A stretch of 42,948 bases of DNA from Hyphomicrobiales bacterium (lineage in GTDB: Bacteria; Pseudomonadota; Alphaproteobacteria; Rhizobiales; Xanthobacteraceae). Position 1 is the first letter of the stretch. Every line of letters begins with the position of its first letter. Position numbers and translations under genes: made by a program. Shown in pieces: positions 8,388-17,044 of this stretch. Below the pieces are notes generated by a model that had not been told where the DNA came from, ran no database searches, and was given only the letters and a program-made list of their open reading frames with translations. Location of the stretch: NCBI GenBank assembly GCA_009377695.1, contig WHTP01000038.1, forward strand, positions 1-42,948, in the 5' to 3' direction.

Positions 8388-8612
8388 TCAGCCGCGCCGC
8401 CTCGATCCCCGACATGGACCATTGTGCCGCTTGGATACGCGCGCGGCCCGGCGCATGCAGTCATTGCCGTAGGTCTTGCCGTCGGATCCGCACACCGGAC
8501 GGTATTCGCGCGTGCATACCGCGGCGGCAGTCGCCGCGTTCTGCGCCAGCAGGAGAAGGCCGATTGTCGCAAGGATCAGCGCAAGGATGCGGCGAATGCG
8601 ATGACGCCTCAT
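8388..8612 (-). CDS. Secreted Kazal-type serine protease inhibitor
   Basis: Small exported protein of 74 residues. Residues 1-31 are a signal peptide (basic start, [14 protein letters not shown] core, cleavage near ATAAA). Residues 33-67 form a compact Kazal domain: [20 protein letters not shown] followed by a last cysteine at 67, giving four cysteines (33, 41, 52, 67) instead of the classical six. It closely resembles the reactive-site segment of avian ovomucoid third domain, with Arg35 at the position aligned to its P1 leucine, which predicts trypsin-like targets. The start is supported by aaggag. It acts in periplasm or outside the cell. The basic tail RGSRRRG has no known role. Confidence 0.88.
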   Translation of the reverse strand: MRRHRIRRILALILATIGLLLLAQNAATAAAVCTREYRPVCGSDGKTYGNDCMRRAARVSKRHNGPCRGSRRRG

Positions 8613-8764
8613 TTGACGCTCCTTTTCTCAGGTGGGGCAACTCTCCGCGGGCCAATCGTACGGCCTCGGCCCACCGATTCAATGGACATCCGGTCGGACA
8701 ACGATACATTCGGCATACGACATGTTCCGCAAAGGAGCAGTCTCAAGACAGGGAGGAAGTCCGG

Positions 8765-9745
8765 ATGCTTGTCCGCTCAATGCTGGCGGCGCTGCTCGGC
8801 GTGAGCGTGCTCTGCGGCGCCGCGCAGGCGCAGGATAGTGGCAAAGACTATCCCAACAAGCCGATCCGCATCGTCGTCGGCTTCGCCGCCGGCGGCATCG
8901 CCGATCTCGGCGCGCGGCTGCTCGCCGACCACGTCACACGCGAGACCGGCCAGCCGGTCGTGGTCGAGAACCGCACTGCCGCGGCCGGCACGGTCGCGAC
9001 GCTTGCGGTCGCCAAGGCGCCGGCGGATGGGTACACGCTCGGCCTCGTGCTCTCCGGCCAGCTCGTCATCAATCCGTTCGTGCAGAAGCAGATGCCGCTC
9101 GATGTGCTCAAGGAGCTCGTCCCGGTCGCCGCGATTGGCGAGGCGCCGCAGATGATCGCGATCAATGCGGAGGTGCCGGCGAAGACGCTGAAGGAGTTCG
9201 TCGCGCTTGCCAAGGCGAAGCCCGGCTCGTTGAACTATGGCTCCGCCGGCCATGGCTCGCTGCCGCATCTCTCGGCCGCCGAATTCGTGCGCCAGGCCGG
9301 CATCACCATGGTGCACGTCCCCTATAAGGGCAACGCGCCGGCGACCGCCGACCTGATCGCCGGTCGCATCCAGTTGTTGTCGAGCTCGATCGGCGGTCTC
9401 AGGCCCGGTCTGGACGCCGGCAAGACCCGGCTCCTCCTGGTTGCAGCTAAGAACCGGCTGCCCTACATCCCGGACGTGCCGACCTCGGCCGAGGCCGGCA
9501 TTCCCGATTACCTGATGACGGTGTGGCTCGGCGTCGTTGCGCCGACCGGGACGCCGCAGCCGATCGTCGACCGCATCCATGCGCTGGTGCAGGGCCTGCT
9601 CAAGGACCCGGTCATGGTCAAACGCATGGCAGCGGCCGCGATCGATGTGATGCCGATGAGCCAGCGCGACTTCGCCGTCTTCGTGAAAGACGAATATTCG
9701 CGCTGGCGGAAGATCGTCAAAGATGTGGGCGTCGAGCCGCAGTAG
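8765..9745 (+). CDS. Bug/TctC-family tripartite tricarboxylate transporter substrate-binding protein
   Basis: Periplasmic solute-binding protein of 326 residues. The signal peptide ends at AQA-QD (about residue 23). The family core follows: YPNKPIRIVVGFAAGGIADLGAR, the GQPVVVENR strand, APADGYTLGL, LNYGSAGHGSLPHL and FVHVPYKG-like HVPYKGNAPATADL. The start at 8765 has gggaggaag about eight bases upstream and no genes for TctA/TctB membrane subunits lie nearby. In this order such orphan Bug proteins are numerous and may bind carboxylates or aromatic acids. The ligand cannot be assigned. Confidence 0.9.
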   Translation: MLVRSMLAALLGVSVLCGAAQAQDSGKDYPNKPIRIVVGFAAGGIADLGARLLADHVTRETGQPVVVENRTAAAGTVATLAVAKAPADGYTLGLVLSGQLVINPFVQKQMPLDVLKELVPVAAIGEAPQMIAINAEVPAKTLKEFVALAKAKPGSLNYGSAGHGSLPHLSAAEFVRQAGITMVHVPYKGNAPATADLIAGRIQLLSSSIGGLRPGLDAGKTRLLLVAAKNRLPYIPDVPTSAEAGIPDYLMTVWLGVVAPTGTPQPIVDRIHALVQGLLKDPVMVKRMAAAAIDVMPMSQRDFAVFVKDEYSRWRKIVKDVGVEPQ

Positions 9746-9770
9746 GCGCGGCAATTGAGGATTCCCGTCT

Positions 9771-9922
9771 TGATCCGTCATCCTGAGGTGCGAGGCCGAA
9801 GGCCGAGCCTCGAAGGATGGCGGCCCGTATGTCGCGGCGAGTCGGGGACCGTGCATCCTTCGAGGCTCGCCGCCATAGCGCGTAGCGCGCTTTGGCGGCT
9901 CGCACCTCAGGATGACGGATCA
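9771..9922. repeat. 152-bp inverted-repeat element with 23-bp perfect ends
   Basis: The left end 9771-9793 (tgatccgtcatcctgaggtg...) is the exact reverse complement of 9900-9922. Inside, gcctcgaaggatg/catccttcgaggc forms a second inverted pair. This is the common tcatcctgagg / cttcgagg intergenic repeat of Bradyrhizobiaceae and relatives, and a degraded copy lies at 40221-40342. It sits between two convergent Bug genes and may fold as a terminator for both. Confidence 0.82.
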
Positions 9923-9943
9923 CCAGTTGGGATGCGGTAGCTC

Positions 9944-10999
9944 TTACTTCGCCCGCAGCGCCGCCGCCGTTCGTTGCACGATCTCTTTCGGAGTCGCCGC
10001 GATCTTCTTCGCGAGATCCTCCAGATATTCGCCTGGCGCCGGATCGAACTCCGATTGCGACTTCTTGATCTCGGCGAGAAACTCCGGATCGCGCGTGGTC
10101 TGCTGGAACGCCTCGCGCAACGCCTTCAGCCGGTCGGCGGGGATGCCGGGCGTGCCAATGAGTGAGCGGCTCACCTCCGCCGCGCTCGTATAGAACGCGA
10201 GTGCGGCCTTCGCTTCCGGCGTCGTGCCCATCTCCACCAGCGTGGGCACGTCAGGCAATTGCTTGCTGCGCGTCATCACCGCCTGGATCAGGACGTTGAT
10301 CTTCTTGGTCGTGAGCCAGTCCTTCTTGGTCCGCACGATCGAATTCCACGAGTTCTCCAGCGCATCGACCTCGCGGCGTTCCATCGCCAGCATGATCTCC
10401 GACGTGCCGCCGAAGCCCGACACGACCCGAAACTTGGTGCCCGCGAAGGCATTCAACAGCCGCGGATAGCCTTCGGTCGGTGAGGTCGGACCGGTGCCGC
10501 CCGCGATCATCTCATGCTTGCGGGCTTCGTAGATGGTCTTTGCCGGCGCCTCATGCCAGCCGATCATCGTCTCCAGCACGGCGGTCATGCGGCCGACATA
10601 GCTGAACTCGACGGCGTTGTATTTCACGCTCGGCGTGCCGAGCGGCGCTTCGAGCATCACGGTCTGCGTCACCACGCCGAGGTGCGTACCGTCCTTCGGC
10701 GCGACGTTGTAGAGATAGTTGGCGGCGCGCAGGCTTCCGGCGCCGGGCATGTTCTGCACGACGACGGTCGGATTGCCCGGGATGTATTTGCCCATGTGGC
10801 GGGCGAACACGCGCGCATAATAGTCGTAGCTGCCGCCCGGCGAGTATCCGACCGAGATGCTGATGGTCTTGCCGGTGTAGAACTCGGCGACGGACTGCGC
10901 GCGGGCGGACGGGGCGAGGCCGGAGGTGATCGCGAGGGCCGCCGACACAAAAATCGCCGCGGAAAGCGCGGTCCGCGAGCGGCGTCGAAGGGTGTCCAT
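9944..10999 (-). CDS. Bug/TctC-like periplasmic solute-binding protein
   Basis: Exported protein of 351 residues. The signal peptide runs to about residue 35 (SARA-QS). The mature protein begins with FYTGKTISISVGYSPGGSYDYYARVFARHMGKYIPGNPTVVVQNMPGAGSL, the GG-loop and second strand of the Bug fold, followed by PKDGTHLGVV. It is more divergent from the neighbouring Bug protein than recent paralogues would be, and is convergent with it. The start at 10999 is preceded by a candidate operator (11034-11057). No transporter subunits are nearby. The ligand is unknown. Confidence 0.85.
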   Translation of the reverse strand: MDTLRRRSRTALSAAIFVSAALAITSGLAPSARAQSVAEFYTGKTISISVGYSPGGSYDYYARVFARHMGKYIPGNPTVVVQNMPGAGSLRAANYLYNVAPKDGTHLGVVTQTVMLEAPLGTPSVKYNAVEFSYVGRMTAVLETMIGWHEAPAKTIYEARKHEMIAGGTGPTSPTEGYPRLLNAFAGTKFRVVSGFGGTSEIMLAMERREVDALENSWNSIVRTKKDWLTTKKINVLIQAVMTRSKQLPDVPTLVEMGTTPEAKAALAFYTSAAEVSRSLIGTPGIPADRLKALREAFQQTTRDPEFLAEIKKSQSEFDPAPGEYLEDLAKKIAATPKEIVQRTAAALRAK

Positions 11000-11033
11000 G
11001 ATGCCTGTCGTTCCTTGTTGTTGATCGGCGAAA

Positions 11034-11057
11034 GCGATATCGCGAAATCGATATCGC
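11034..11057. promoter_or_regulatory. Candidate operator: 9-bp inverted repeat
   Basis: gcgatatcg (11034-11042) and cgatatcgc (11049-11057) form an inverted repeat with a 6-bp spacer, about 35 bp upstream of the reverse-strand Bug gene. The size and place fit a dimeric repressor site. No regulator gene is adjacent. Confidence 0.4.
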
Positions 11058-11307
11058 CGCCGATGGGTGACAATGTCTCAGGCGTGACCACCCCCGACGC
11101 GCCGGCCCGGCACAGGCGGCGCGTTCGGTGGCCGCACTATAAGGACTTCGCGCTGCTGGGCAATTCGATCAATCGGTACTTCGCGATTGCGCAGCAACTG
11201 CCCGAAAATCCTCGCTTTTGTGATCCCCAGCACATCCCCTTCGGCGGCCGCACGGCAGTCTTCCCCCAATTCGGCAACTGGTGCCGACGCAAGAGGGAAG
11301 ACCTGTC

Positions 11308-13038
11308 ATGCCGCACCTCGTGCAACCACGTCTTGCGTGCCCACACGTTGCGCGTTCCTACGGGCGCAACCTTCTGACCGCCCTGGCGCTGGCGCTGCCG
11401 CTGGCCGTCGTGTCCGCGCACGGACGCGCGGCAGATGGCCCTCCGCTCACAGTCCTCTCAACCGCGACCGTCGGCACCTGGGAGATCTTCGCCGTCCGTG
11501 ACAGCGGCGGCACCGAAGCCTGCATCGCCCGCCGGCCGCTCGGCTCCGCCACATCCGGCCAGCCGCAAGCGATGCTGTTCTTGCGTACCAAGAGCTCCCG
11601 CGCCTTGCGCATCATTGCCAATGATTGGGCGCTTCCGGCGGGCACTGTGATCCCGGTCACGATCACCGCTGGTGAGCGCGTGCGCGGCATGTCGAACGCG
11701 ACGCTGACGTCGCCGCACACCCTCGACGTCGATCTCGGCGACATGCTGACCACGTTGCAGCGCATCGGCGAAGCGCCAACGATTGAGATCCGGCTGCCCG
11801 GCCGCACTCTAACGCTGCCGCTGGACGGCATGTCCGACATGCGAAGTGCGCTCGTCACCTGCATCAGCAATCAATTGGGAGCCCAGTATGCCGGCATTGT
11901 GGAAGAACCCGCTGTCGCCCCGCCAGACGCCGACGTGGTGGAGGAGCGCACGGTCATCACCGCGCGCATCGGCGCGGAGGACTATCGGCTCGAAACGATC
12001 CTGGTGCGACCAGCCGGCGTCGTCGGTCGGCTGCCTGTTGCGCTGTTTGCGCACGGCCAGCCGCGCGCGGACCGGATGGCCGGCTTCTCGGCCGCTCATC
12101 TCCTGCCGCAGGCCCGCGACCTGGCTCATCGCGGCTATCTTGCCGCGGTGGTGATGCGGCGCGGCTTCGGGCAATCGGACGGAATTCCCGGGCTTCCGGG
12201 TGGCGCGCGGTTCGACACCTGCGAGAGCATCGCCGAGACTGTGTTCGGAGCCTCCGCCGACGAACTTGCGGCGGCGCTCGCGGTGGTCGCCGCACGTCCC
12301 GATGCCGACGCCAGTCGCACCATCGTCATTGGCAATTCTGCCGGCGGTCCGGCAGCACTCGCGCTGGCGGCACGCGGGTATCCCGGCGTGCGCGCGGTGA
12401 TTGCTGTGTCAGGCGGCGTTCGCTGTTCGGCCAACGACCCGAATCAAAGTGTCCTGCGCACGGCGGATGACTGGCTGGCGCCGCTGTTCGAGTCGCTCGG
12501 CGCCCGCGCTGCGGTTCCGTCGCTATGGGTCTATGCGGCCAACGATAGCTTCTTCAGCGGGTCGATGGCGCGCGCCATACACGCGGCCTACGCCGGCGCG
12601 GCAAGAGCCGCGGGAGGAGGTCAGACCCGTTTCGTGATGCTGCCACCGATCGGCGACGACGGACATGACATGTTCGCGACTTGGACCGGACGCGACCGCT
12701 GGCTCACCGCGCTTGACGAATTCCTGCATCGCCACGGTTTGCCAACCTGGAGCCCGGCCATGGTCGAAGCCGTGATGCGGCAGGGCGGCATTGCGCCCGA
12801 ATATCGGCGTGACGTGGTGGGGTTTCTGTCGTCGATCGTTCCACGGGTGCTGGTGGTCGATCCTGCGACGGGGAAGCCGTACCGCGGCTCGGTCCCGTTT
12901 GGCCTGCCGGCTGCGCGCTTCCTCGCCGCGCGGTCGTGTCAAAGCGGGGGCGGCACTGACTGCGTGACGGTCATGGAGAATTTCCGGCCGCTGCCGGCGA
13001 CGACGGAGGCGCGGGGCGGCAGGCTGCCGACGCCGTAG
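11308..13038 (+). CDS. Exported alpha/beta hydrolase with N-terminal beta-rich domain
   Basis: Protein of 576 residues in two parts. After a signal peptide (LLTALALALPLAVVSAHGRA-AD, ending about residue 43), residues about 45-190 form a beta-rich domain with spaced cysteines (EACIARRPL, ALVTCISNQ) that resembles IalB-like domains. The rest is an alpha/beta hydrolase: VALFAHGQP, nucleophile Ser344 in GNSAGG, Asp413 in AANDSF and His453 in GDDGHDMF as the likely triad. Two further cysteine pairs occur in the C-terminal tail. ATG at 11308 with gaggga upstream is preferred to a GTG at 11281. It is probably periplasmic; the substrate (ester or peptide) is unknown. The 280 bp upstream hold no recognised gene. 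Confidence 0.8.
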   Translation: MPHLVQPRLACPHVARSYGRNLLTALALALPLAVVSAHGRAADGPPLTVLSTATVGTWEIFAVRDSGGTEACIARRPLGSATSGQPQAMLFLRTKSSRALRIIANDWALPAGTVIPVTITAGERVRGMSNATLTSPHTLDVDLGDMLTTLQRIGEAPTIEIRLPGRTLTLPLDGMSDMRSALVTCISNQLGAQYAGIVEEPAVAPPDADVVEERTVITARIGAEDYRLETILVRPAGVVGRLPVALFAHGQPRADRMAGFSAAHLLPQARDLAHRGYLAAVVMRRGFGQSDGIPGLPGGARFDTCESIAETVFGASADELAAALAVVAARPDADASRTIVIGNSAGGPAALALAARGYPGVRAVIAVSGGVRCSANDPNQSVLRTADDWLAPLFESLGARAAVPSLWVYAANDSFFSGSMARAIHAAYAGAARAAGGGQTRFVMLPPIGDDGHDMFATWTGRDRWLTALDEFLHRHGLPTWSPAMVEAVMRQGGIAPEYRRDVVGFLSSIVPRVLVVDPATGKPYRGSVPFGLPAARFLAARSCQSGGGTDCVTVMENFRPLPATTEARGGRLPTP

Positions 13039-13060
13039 GCGCAAGATTGCGGGCGCTTTT

Positions 13061-13140
13061 GTAGCGTGGGTTGAGCGAAGCAAAACCTTGAGCACAATCA
13101 TGCAGTGGCGATTCCGCTTCGCTTAACCATTCCACGTCGC
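13061..13140. repeat. Imperfect inverted repeat (ggttgagcgaagc type)
   Basis: ggttgagcgaagc (13069-13081) pairs with gcttcgcttaacc (13116-13128) with one mismatch, a common intergenic repeat of this order. A partial copy (cgtttcgcttaaccatcccg) lies at about 13868-13888, after the first HdeD gene, so both sides of that gene carry this repeat. Confidence 0.55.
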
Positions 13141-13223
13141 AGTATGGATGGACACAGGGGCAGGCCGTTGCGCGCCTTTGCGACGTGGGAGGAGAATAAG
13201 GCCCGTGTCAAAGGAGGCCTGCC

Positions 13224-13808
13224 ATGTCCATCGCTCAAGCTCATCAAGCTTCGCTGGCGCCGGGCGCCGAACTTGTCCATTCGCCCGCCCGCAACTGGTG
13301 GCTCGAAGTCTTGCGCGGCCTTGCCGCCATCGCGTTCGGCGTGCTCGCGTTCATTTGGCCGGGCATCACGCTGTTGACGTTGGTGTTGTTCTACGGCGCG
13401 TTCGTGCTGGTCGACGGCGTGCTGTCGCTTGTCGCCGCCGTCAGGCGCGGCCATCCGGCGCCGCGCTGGTGGCTCGTGCTCATGGGCGTCGCCGGTATCG
13501 GCGCAGGGGCGCTGACGTTCGTGTGGCCGGGCATCACCGCGCTCGTGCTGCTCATCTTCATCGCGGTGTGGGCGATCATCCTCGGCGTTCTGGAAATCTA
13601 CAGCGCGATCAAGCTGCGCAACGAGGTCCAAGGCACCTGGCTATTGATCCTCAACGGCGCCATCTCAGTCCTGTTCGGCCTCGTGCTGCTGTGGCGGCCG
13701 GACGTCGGTGCCCTCGCGGTGGTGTGGATCATCGGCGTCTACGCGATCATGCTCGGCGTCATCTACGTGATGTTTGGGTTGAAGCTGCGCACGTCCCAGG
13801 CGGCATAA
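13224..13808 (+). CDS. HdeD family (DUF308) membrane protein, copy 1
   Basis: Inner-membrane protein of 194 residues with six hydrophobic segments arranged as three similar helical hairpins (around 40-65, 95-130 and 150-185; for example ITLLTLVLFYGAFVLVDGVL, ITALVLLIFIAVWAIILGVL and VGALAVVWIIGVYAIMLGVI), the internal threefold repeat of DUF308. The start has a strong aaaggagg. HdeD of E. coli is linked to acid resistance; the role here is not known. The next gene on the same strand is a close paralogue sharing even the NWWLEVLRG entry and the Shine-Dalgarno region, so this is a tandem duplication. Confidence 0.88.
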   Translation: MSIAQAHQASLAPGAELVHSPARNWWLEVLRGLAAIAFGVLAFIWPGITLLTLVLFYGAFVLVDGVLSLVAAVRRGHPAPRWWLVLMGVAGIGAGALTFVWPGITALVLLIFIAVWAIILGVLEIYSAIKLRNEVQGTWLLILNGAISVLFGLVLLWRPDVGALAVVWIIGVYAIMLGVIYVMFGLKLRTSQAA

Positions 13809-13962
13809 ATAGCGTCAACGGCGCCGCCGTTGCCGCGCCAGGTATGCGTCACGATTTGCTGCGATCGATTTCGTTTCGCTTAACCATCCCGTTCGCACGA
13901 AACAAATACGCTGTGGAAGGGCGCTTGCGCCGAGTTCCCTCGCGGGTGGAGAATGGGGTTGG

Positions 13963-14090
13963 TATCCCGATTCCGAAGTTCGCTTGATTGGCCGCACGTG
14001 CGTTAGCGAAGTTCGGGCCACGAGCCGTTCATCGGTTGCCAGTGTGGCTTGGGCCGCAAAGTAAGGCGAACGTCTGAACCGCCACACTAG
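13963..14090. repeat. CTAG hairpin array 3, eroded B plus A/E-like element
   Basis: tcccgattccgaagttcgct (13965-13984) matches the B left arm and agcgaagttcgggcca (14005-14020) its decayed right arm. A second element from about 14040 (agtgtggctt) to the intact ctag at 14087-14090 has an E-type right arm (gcgaacgtctgaaccgccacactag region) but has lost its left stem. It lies between the two HdeD genes. Confidence 0.65.
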
Positions 14091-14131
14091 CCGACCCATG
14101 TGATGCGTCGACATCAACCAAGGAGGCTGCC

Positions 14132-14755
14132 ATGTCCTCAGTCCAAGCTCCGCAAGCTCCCGGGGGGCACGGTTCGCTGGCGCCGGGCGCCGAGCTTCTC
14201 CATTCGCTGGCCCGCAACTGGTGGCTCGAAGTCCTGCGCGGGGTCGCCGCAATCATCTTCGGCGTGCTGGCGTTCGCCTGGCCGGGCATTACGCTGCTGA
14301 CGCTCGTTCTGTTCTACGGCGCATTCGCGCTGATCGACGGCGTGCTGGCGATCGTTGCCGCCATCAAGGGCGGCAATCCGATGCCGCGCTGGTGGCTTGC
14401 GCTCGTGGGCGTCGCCGGCATCGTCGCCGGCCTGTTGACGTTCGTGTGGCCCGGCATCACCGCATTCGTCTTGCTCATCTTCATCGCGGTGTGGGCGATC
14501 ATCCTCGGCGCCATGGAAATCTACGGCGCGTTCAAGCTGCGCAAGGAGATCGAGGGCGAGTGGCTGTTGGTCCTCAACGGCATCATCTCGGTGTTGTTCG
14601 GTCTTGCGCTGTTGTGGCGGCCGGGCGTCGGCGCCCTCGCGGTGGTGTGGATCATCGGCTTCTATGCGGTCGTGCTCGGCATCATCTACGTGATGTTCGG
14701 GCTCAAGCTGCGGAAGCACCAGCCGGACGCGGGGACAGTCGCACATGCGGCGTGA
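14132..14755 (+). CDS. HdeD family (DUF308) membrane protein, copy 2
   Basis: Protein of 207 residues, nearly collinear with the HdeD-like protein encoded just upstream. The same LAPGAEL(V/L)HS entry, NWWLEVLRG(L/V)AAI and WIIG(V/F)YA endings are present, with six membrane segments in three repeats. It differs by a longer, more polar N-terminus (PGGHG insertion) and a longer C-terminal tail (HQPDAGTVAHAA). The start has aaggagg with the same spacing as copy 1, so duplication included the translation signal. A membrane stress role is inferred only from the family name. The duplicates may interact, but nothing in the sequence proves it. Confidence 0.88.
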   Translation: MSSVQAPQAPGGHGSLAPGAELLHSLARNWWLEVLRGVAAIIFGVLAFAWPGITLLTLVLFYGAFALIDGVLAIVAAIKGGNPMPRWWLALVGVAGIVAGLLTFVWPGITAFVLLIFIAVWAIILGAMEIYGAFKLRKEIEGEWLLVLNGIISVLFGLALLWRPGVGALAVVWIIGFYAVVLGIIYVMFGLKLRKHQPDAGTVAHAA

Positions 14756-14777
14756 GCGACGTCGCAGGACCCGCAGG

Positions 14778-14843
14778 GCGCAATAGCGAAGCGTATTGCG
14801 CCGATCAACGCGCGAGTGGCGGAATACGCCACGCTATTCCGCC
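14778..14843. repeat. Two adjacent gcgaagc-type palindromes
   Basis: gcgcaata..tattgcgc (14778-14801) and ggcggaatacgccacgctattccgcc-type hairpin (14818-14843) are the usual cgctattccgcc intergenic repeats of this order, here as a tail-to-tail pair between HdeD copy 2 and the methyltransferase. Together they may act as a terminator for the HdeD genes. Confidence 0.65.
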
Positions 14844-14860
14844 CTGCGACTGCGGCTGTC

Positions 14861-15634
14861 ATGCCTGAGTATGTCTGGCAACACGATCTAAAAGGCGAAC
14901 GCCACCGGCTGCGGCTGATGTCGGACCTGCTCGACCCGTCGAGCCGGTTTCATCTGCTGCGGACGGGCGTTACGACGGGTTGGCGTTGCTTGGAGATTGG
15001 CGCCGGCAACGGTTCGCTGTCACAGTGGCTCGCGCAGCGCGTCGGACCCGCCGGGCATGTCATTGCCACCGACATCCGTACCGATCTGATGGAAGGGATT
15101 GCAGGCGGCAATTTGGACGTTCGTCAATTCGACGTCGTGCATGACGAACGGCCTGGGGCGCCGTATGACCTCATTGCGATTCGCGCGCTTCTGCACCATC
15201 TTCCCGAACGCCGTGCGGTTGTGACCAAGATGGCGCGCTGGCTTAAGCCGGGCGGTTGGCTTTTCATTCAAGAACCCGACTTTTATCCAACCTGGACCGT
15301 CGAACCACCGTCCCAAAAACATCTTTGGGAGACATTCATTCAATGGGCGGCGACCCATCACATTGATTTTTACGTCGGGCGCAAAATTCCCGCGTGGCTG
15401 CAGACGGAAGGCTTGCTCGATATCAGCTCCGAAGGTCATGCCATTCTCTACAACGGCGGCTCGGCGTTCGCGCAGTGGTGGGATTGCGGCATCCGCGAAG
15501 TCGCAGACAAGCTGCAAAGCGAAGGCGGCGTGTCACAAGCAACACTCGACGAGTTGTTTACACTTTACCGCGACCCGACCTATTGGACGACAACGATTGC
15601 GTTTACGGTAACAATTGCGCATTCCCCAACGTGA
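14861..15634 (+). CDS. Class I SAM-dependent methyltransferase
   Basis: Soluble enzyme of 257 residues. The Rossmann-type SAM-binding core is clear: motif I LEIGAGNGSLSQWLAQRVG (about 47-65), the acidic end of strand 2 in VIATDIRTDLM, and post-motif segments YDLIAIRALLHHLPER (about 107-122) and LKPGGWLFIQEPDF (about 132-145). ATG at 14861 is chosen because the longer GTG start would place the N-terminus inside a palindromic repeat. The substrate is unknown; the C-terminal half (about 150-257) is the part that would confer specificity. The following 265 bp (15635-15899) hold no recognised gene, only short gtccgc/gcggac repeat fragments. Confidence 0.85.
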   Translation: MPEYVWQHDLKGERHRLRLMSDLLDPSSRFHLLRTGVTTGWRCLEIGAGNGSLSQWLAQRVGPAGHVIATDIRTDLMEGIAGGNLDVRQFDVVHDERPGAPYDLIAIRALLHHLPERRAVVTKMARWLKPGGWLFIQEPDFYPTWTVEPPSQKHLWETFIQWAATHHIDFYVGRKIPAWLQTEGLLDISSEGHAILYNGGSAFAQWWDCGIREVADKLQSEGGVSQATLDELFTLYRDPTYWTTTIAFTVTIAHSPT

Positions 15635-15899
15635 TTGGGTTGCAAGGCCAATCATCGCCGCGTCTCGGTACACGTCTCATCCATGAGCTGACGTGGCTCG
15701 GCCGCGGCAAGGCGCTCTCTTTAGCGAGAGATTTGTTGATTACTGGAGTGAAGACTCGTTATCTCCGCGTGTACTCACAAATGCGCAAATTGCGTCCGCA
15801 TCCGGGGCAAAGCGGACAAGGTTTACTCCGGTTGAGTCTTTCCGCTTCGGGGTTCCTTAGCGGACGTTCGATGATTTCAACGCTGATGTCCGCACCCCT

Positions 15900-16217
15900 C
15901 TACTCCGGCGGGCGGAAATCGACCTGCCTTTGCACAGCCTGGTCCACATCCTCCGGAGTCATGAGGACCGTGACCCGAGACTTCACCATGCCGCTGGCCT
16001 GGGCGACGATGGCGGTGGCAGCCATGTCGATGTTGCTCGGCAGGTCGAGAATAATAACGAAGTCATCGCTGCCAAAGGCGTAATAGAACGCTTCGAGTTT
16101 GCCGCCCATCTCCTTGGCGAGTTGTTCCACCATCGCTCGTCGTTTCGAGCCGCCCTCCTTTAGCAGGCCCTTCAGACCCTGATCCGTGTAAGAACCCTGC
16201 ACGAGATACTTCGGCAT
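15900..16217 (-). CDS. GYD domain-containing protein
   Basis: Small soluble protein of 105 residues of the GYD family: it begins MPKYLVQGSYTDQGLKGLLKEGGSKR, followed by the GGKLEAFYYAFGSDDFVIILDLP core where the family-defining G-x-Y-D motif is here GSDD. It is a ferredoxin-like fold that usually forms oligomers. The start has gaggag at good distance. No enzymatic activity is established for the family. It is monocistronic and convergent with the methyltransferase. Confidence 0.88.
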   Translation of the reverse strand: MPKYLVQGSYTDQGLKGLLKEGGSKRRAMVEQLAKEMGGKLEAFYYAFGSDDFVIILDLPSNIDMAATAIVAQASGMVKSRVTVLMTPEDVDQAVQRQVDFRPPE

Positions 16218-16283
16218 AGCGTCTCCTCTTCAAGCTCGCGGGGACGGGAGATTGTAGGCTCCCAATTGGATCGCAGAACAGGG

Positions 16284-16362
16284 GATGTCCGCAAGTGGCC
16301 CTTCTCGGACCTCCCGCTATGTCTGCTTTTTGCGCCACTATTTTGGGGGCAAGCGGACATCA
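16284..16362. repeat. Intergenic element bounded by gatgtccgc / gcggacatc
   Basis: A 79-bp segment with 9-bp inverted ends (16284-16292 and 16354-16362). It resembles the frequent tgtccgc...gcggaca remnant found between genes in Bradyrhizobiaceae. Similar fragments occur at about 15797-15893. Confidence 0.45.
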
Positions 16363-17044
16363 AGCGCGGTTAATCAAGGCGGCATGCATCACACCCGTCG
16401 CGTCGGTGATGCGGGCTCGGCACGACACACGATTCATGTGGATACGGGTTGTCCCGATGCCATCGCGCTTTCCCCGTTCGTTGCCGTGACTCTGTCGACA
16501 GGTTGCCAACAGCGCATCCGTGCATAGCTGCCTCCGTCGTTTGACAGGCGCCTGCTTAAGACTATCGTCCTGCCGTCCCGTCCGCCGAGGGTGCTCTTCG
16601 CGAGGCATTGCCAAGGGCAGGGCGGGGTGCGGCGTCCTGCGCGTTGCCTTGCAAGCAACCCCGGGAGGCTCCGGGTACTGCTCTGACCACTAAGAGCGGA
16701 CGCGAAGGGTCTTCGCGTGAGTGTCGAGGCCGCAAGGCGTCGTGCTTAGCCAGGCCCGGAAGCCAAAAGTCGCCGCGTGTGGAGCGCCGAGAGGCGAGCA
16801 TCCTGATCGCAAAGGATGCAGGGCGCCTCGCAAGCGCCTGCGGACTGGTTGCCACTGGTCCGCAAACGGGTGTCTCGCAAGCACCCCAGCGCCTGTCGGC
16901 GCTCCGCTCCCTCGCTTGCGAGGGGAGAACTGGCAAAGCTCGGGGGCAAATTTGCTTCGCGAGAACGATAGGCATGGATGGACGAATAGCGGCGCTGCTT
17001 TGAGCAAGCTCGCAGATACGAGCGGATGTAGCCCATTCTACTAA
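16363..17044. other. Stretch without a convincing gene, next to a low-GC gene
   Basis: About 680 bp in which all six frames give only arginine-, serine- and alanine-rich open frames without initiation signals, hydrophobic pattern or recognisable motifs. Several short inverted pieces occur (for example gaagggtcttcgcg and gcaagcgcc/gcgcttgc-like words). Similar sequence is often seen in this order as dispersed intergenic filler next to mobile regions; that is memory, not a search result. No tRNA, which would be the usual integration site for the adjoining gene, was recognised. Confidence 0.35.

Noticed and set aside
13224-14755. CRISPR-like array from repeated elements
   Set aside because: The repeats here are two coding duplicates and palindromes; nowhere in the window is there a regular direct repeat with unique spacers.
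16608-17003. Arg/Ser/Ala-rich frame of 131 codons
   Set aside because: Overlapping frames of similar quality exist on both strands and there is no ribosome site; it is more likely a decayed or dispersed non-coding segment.
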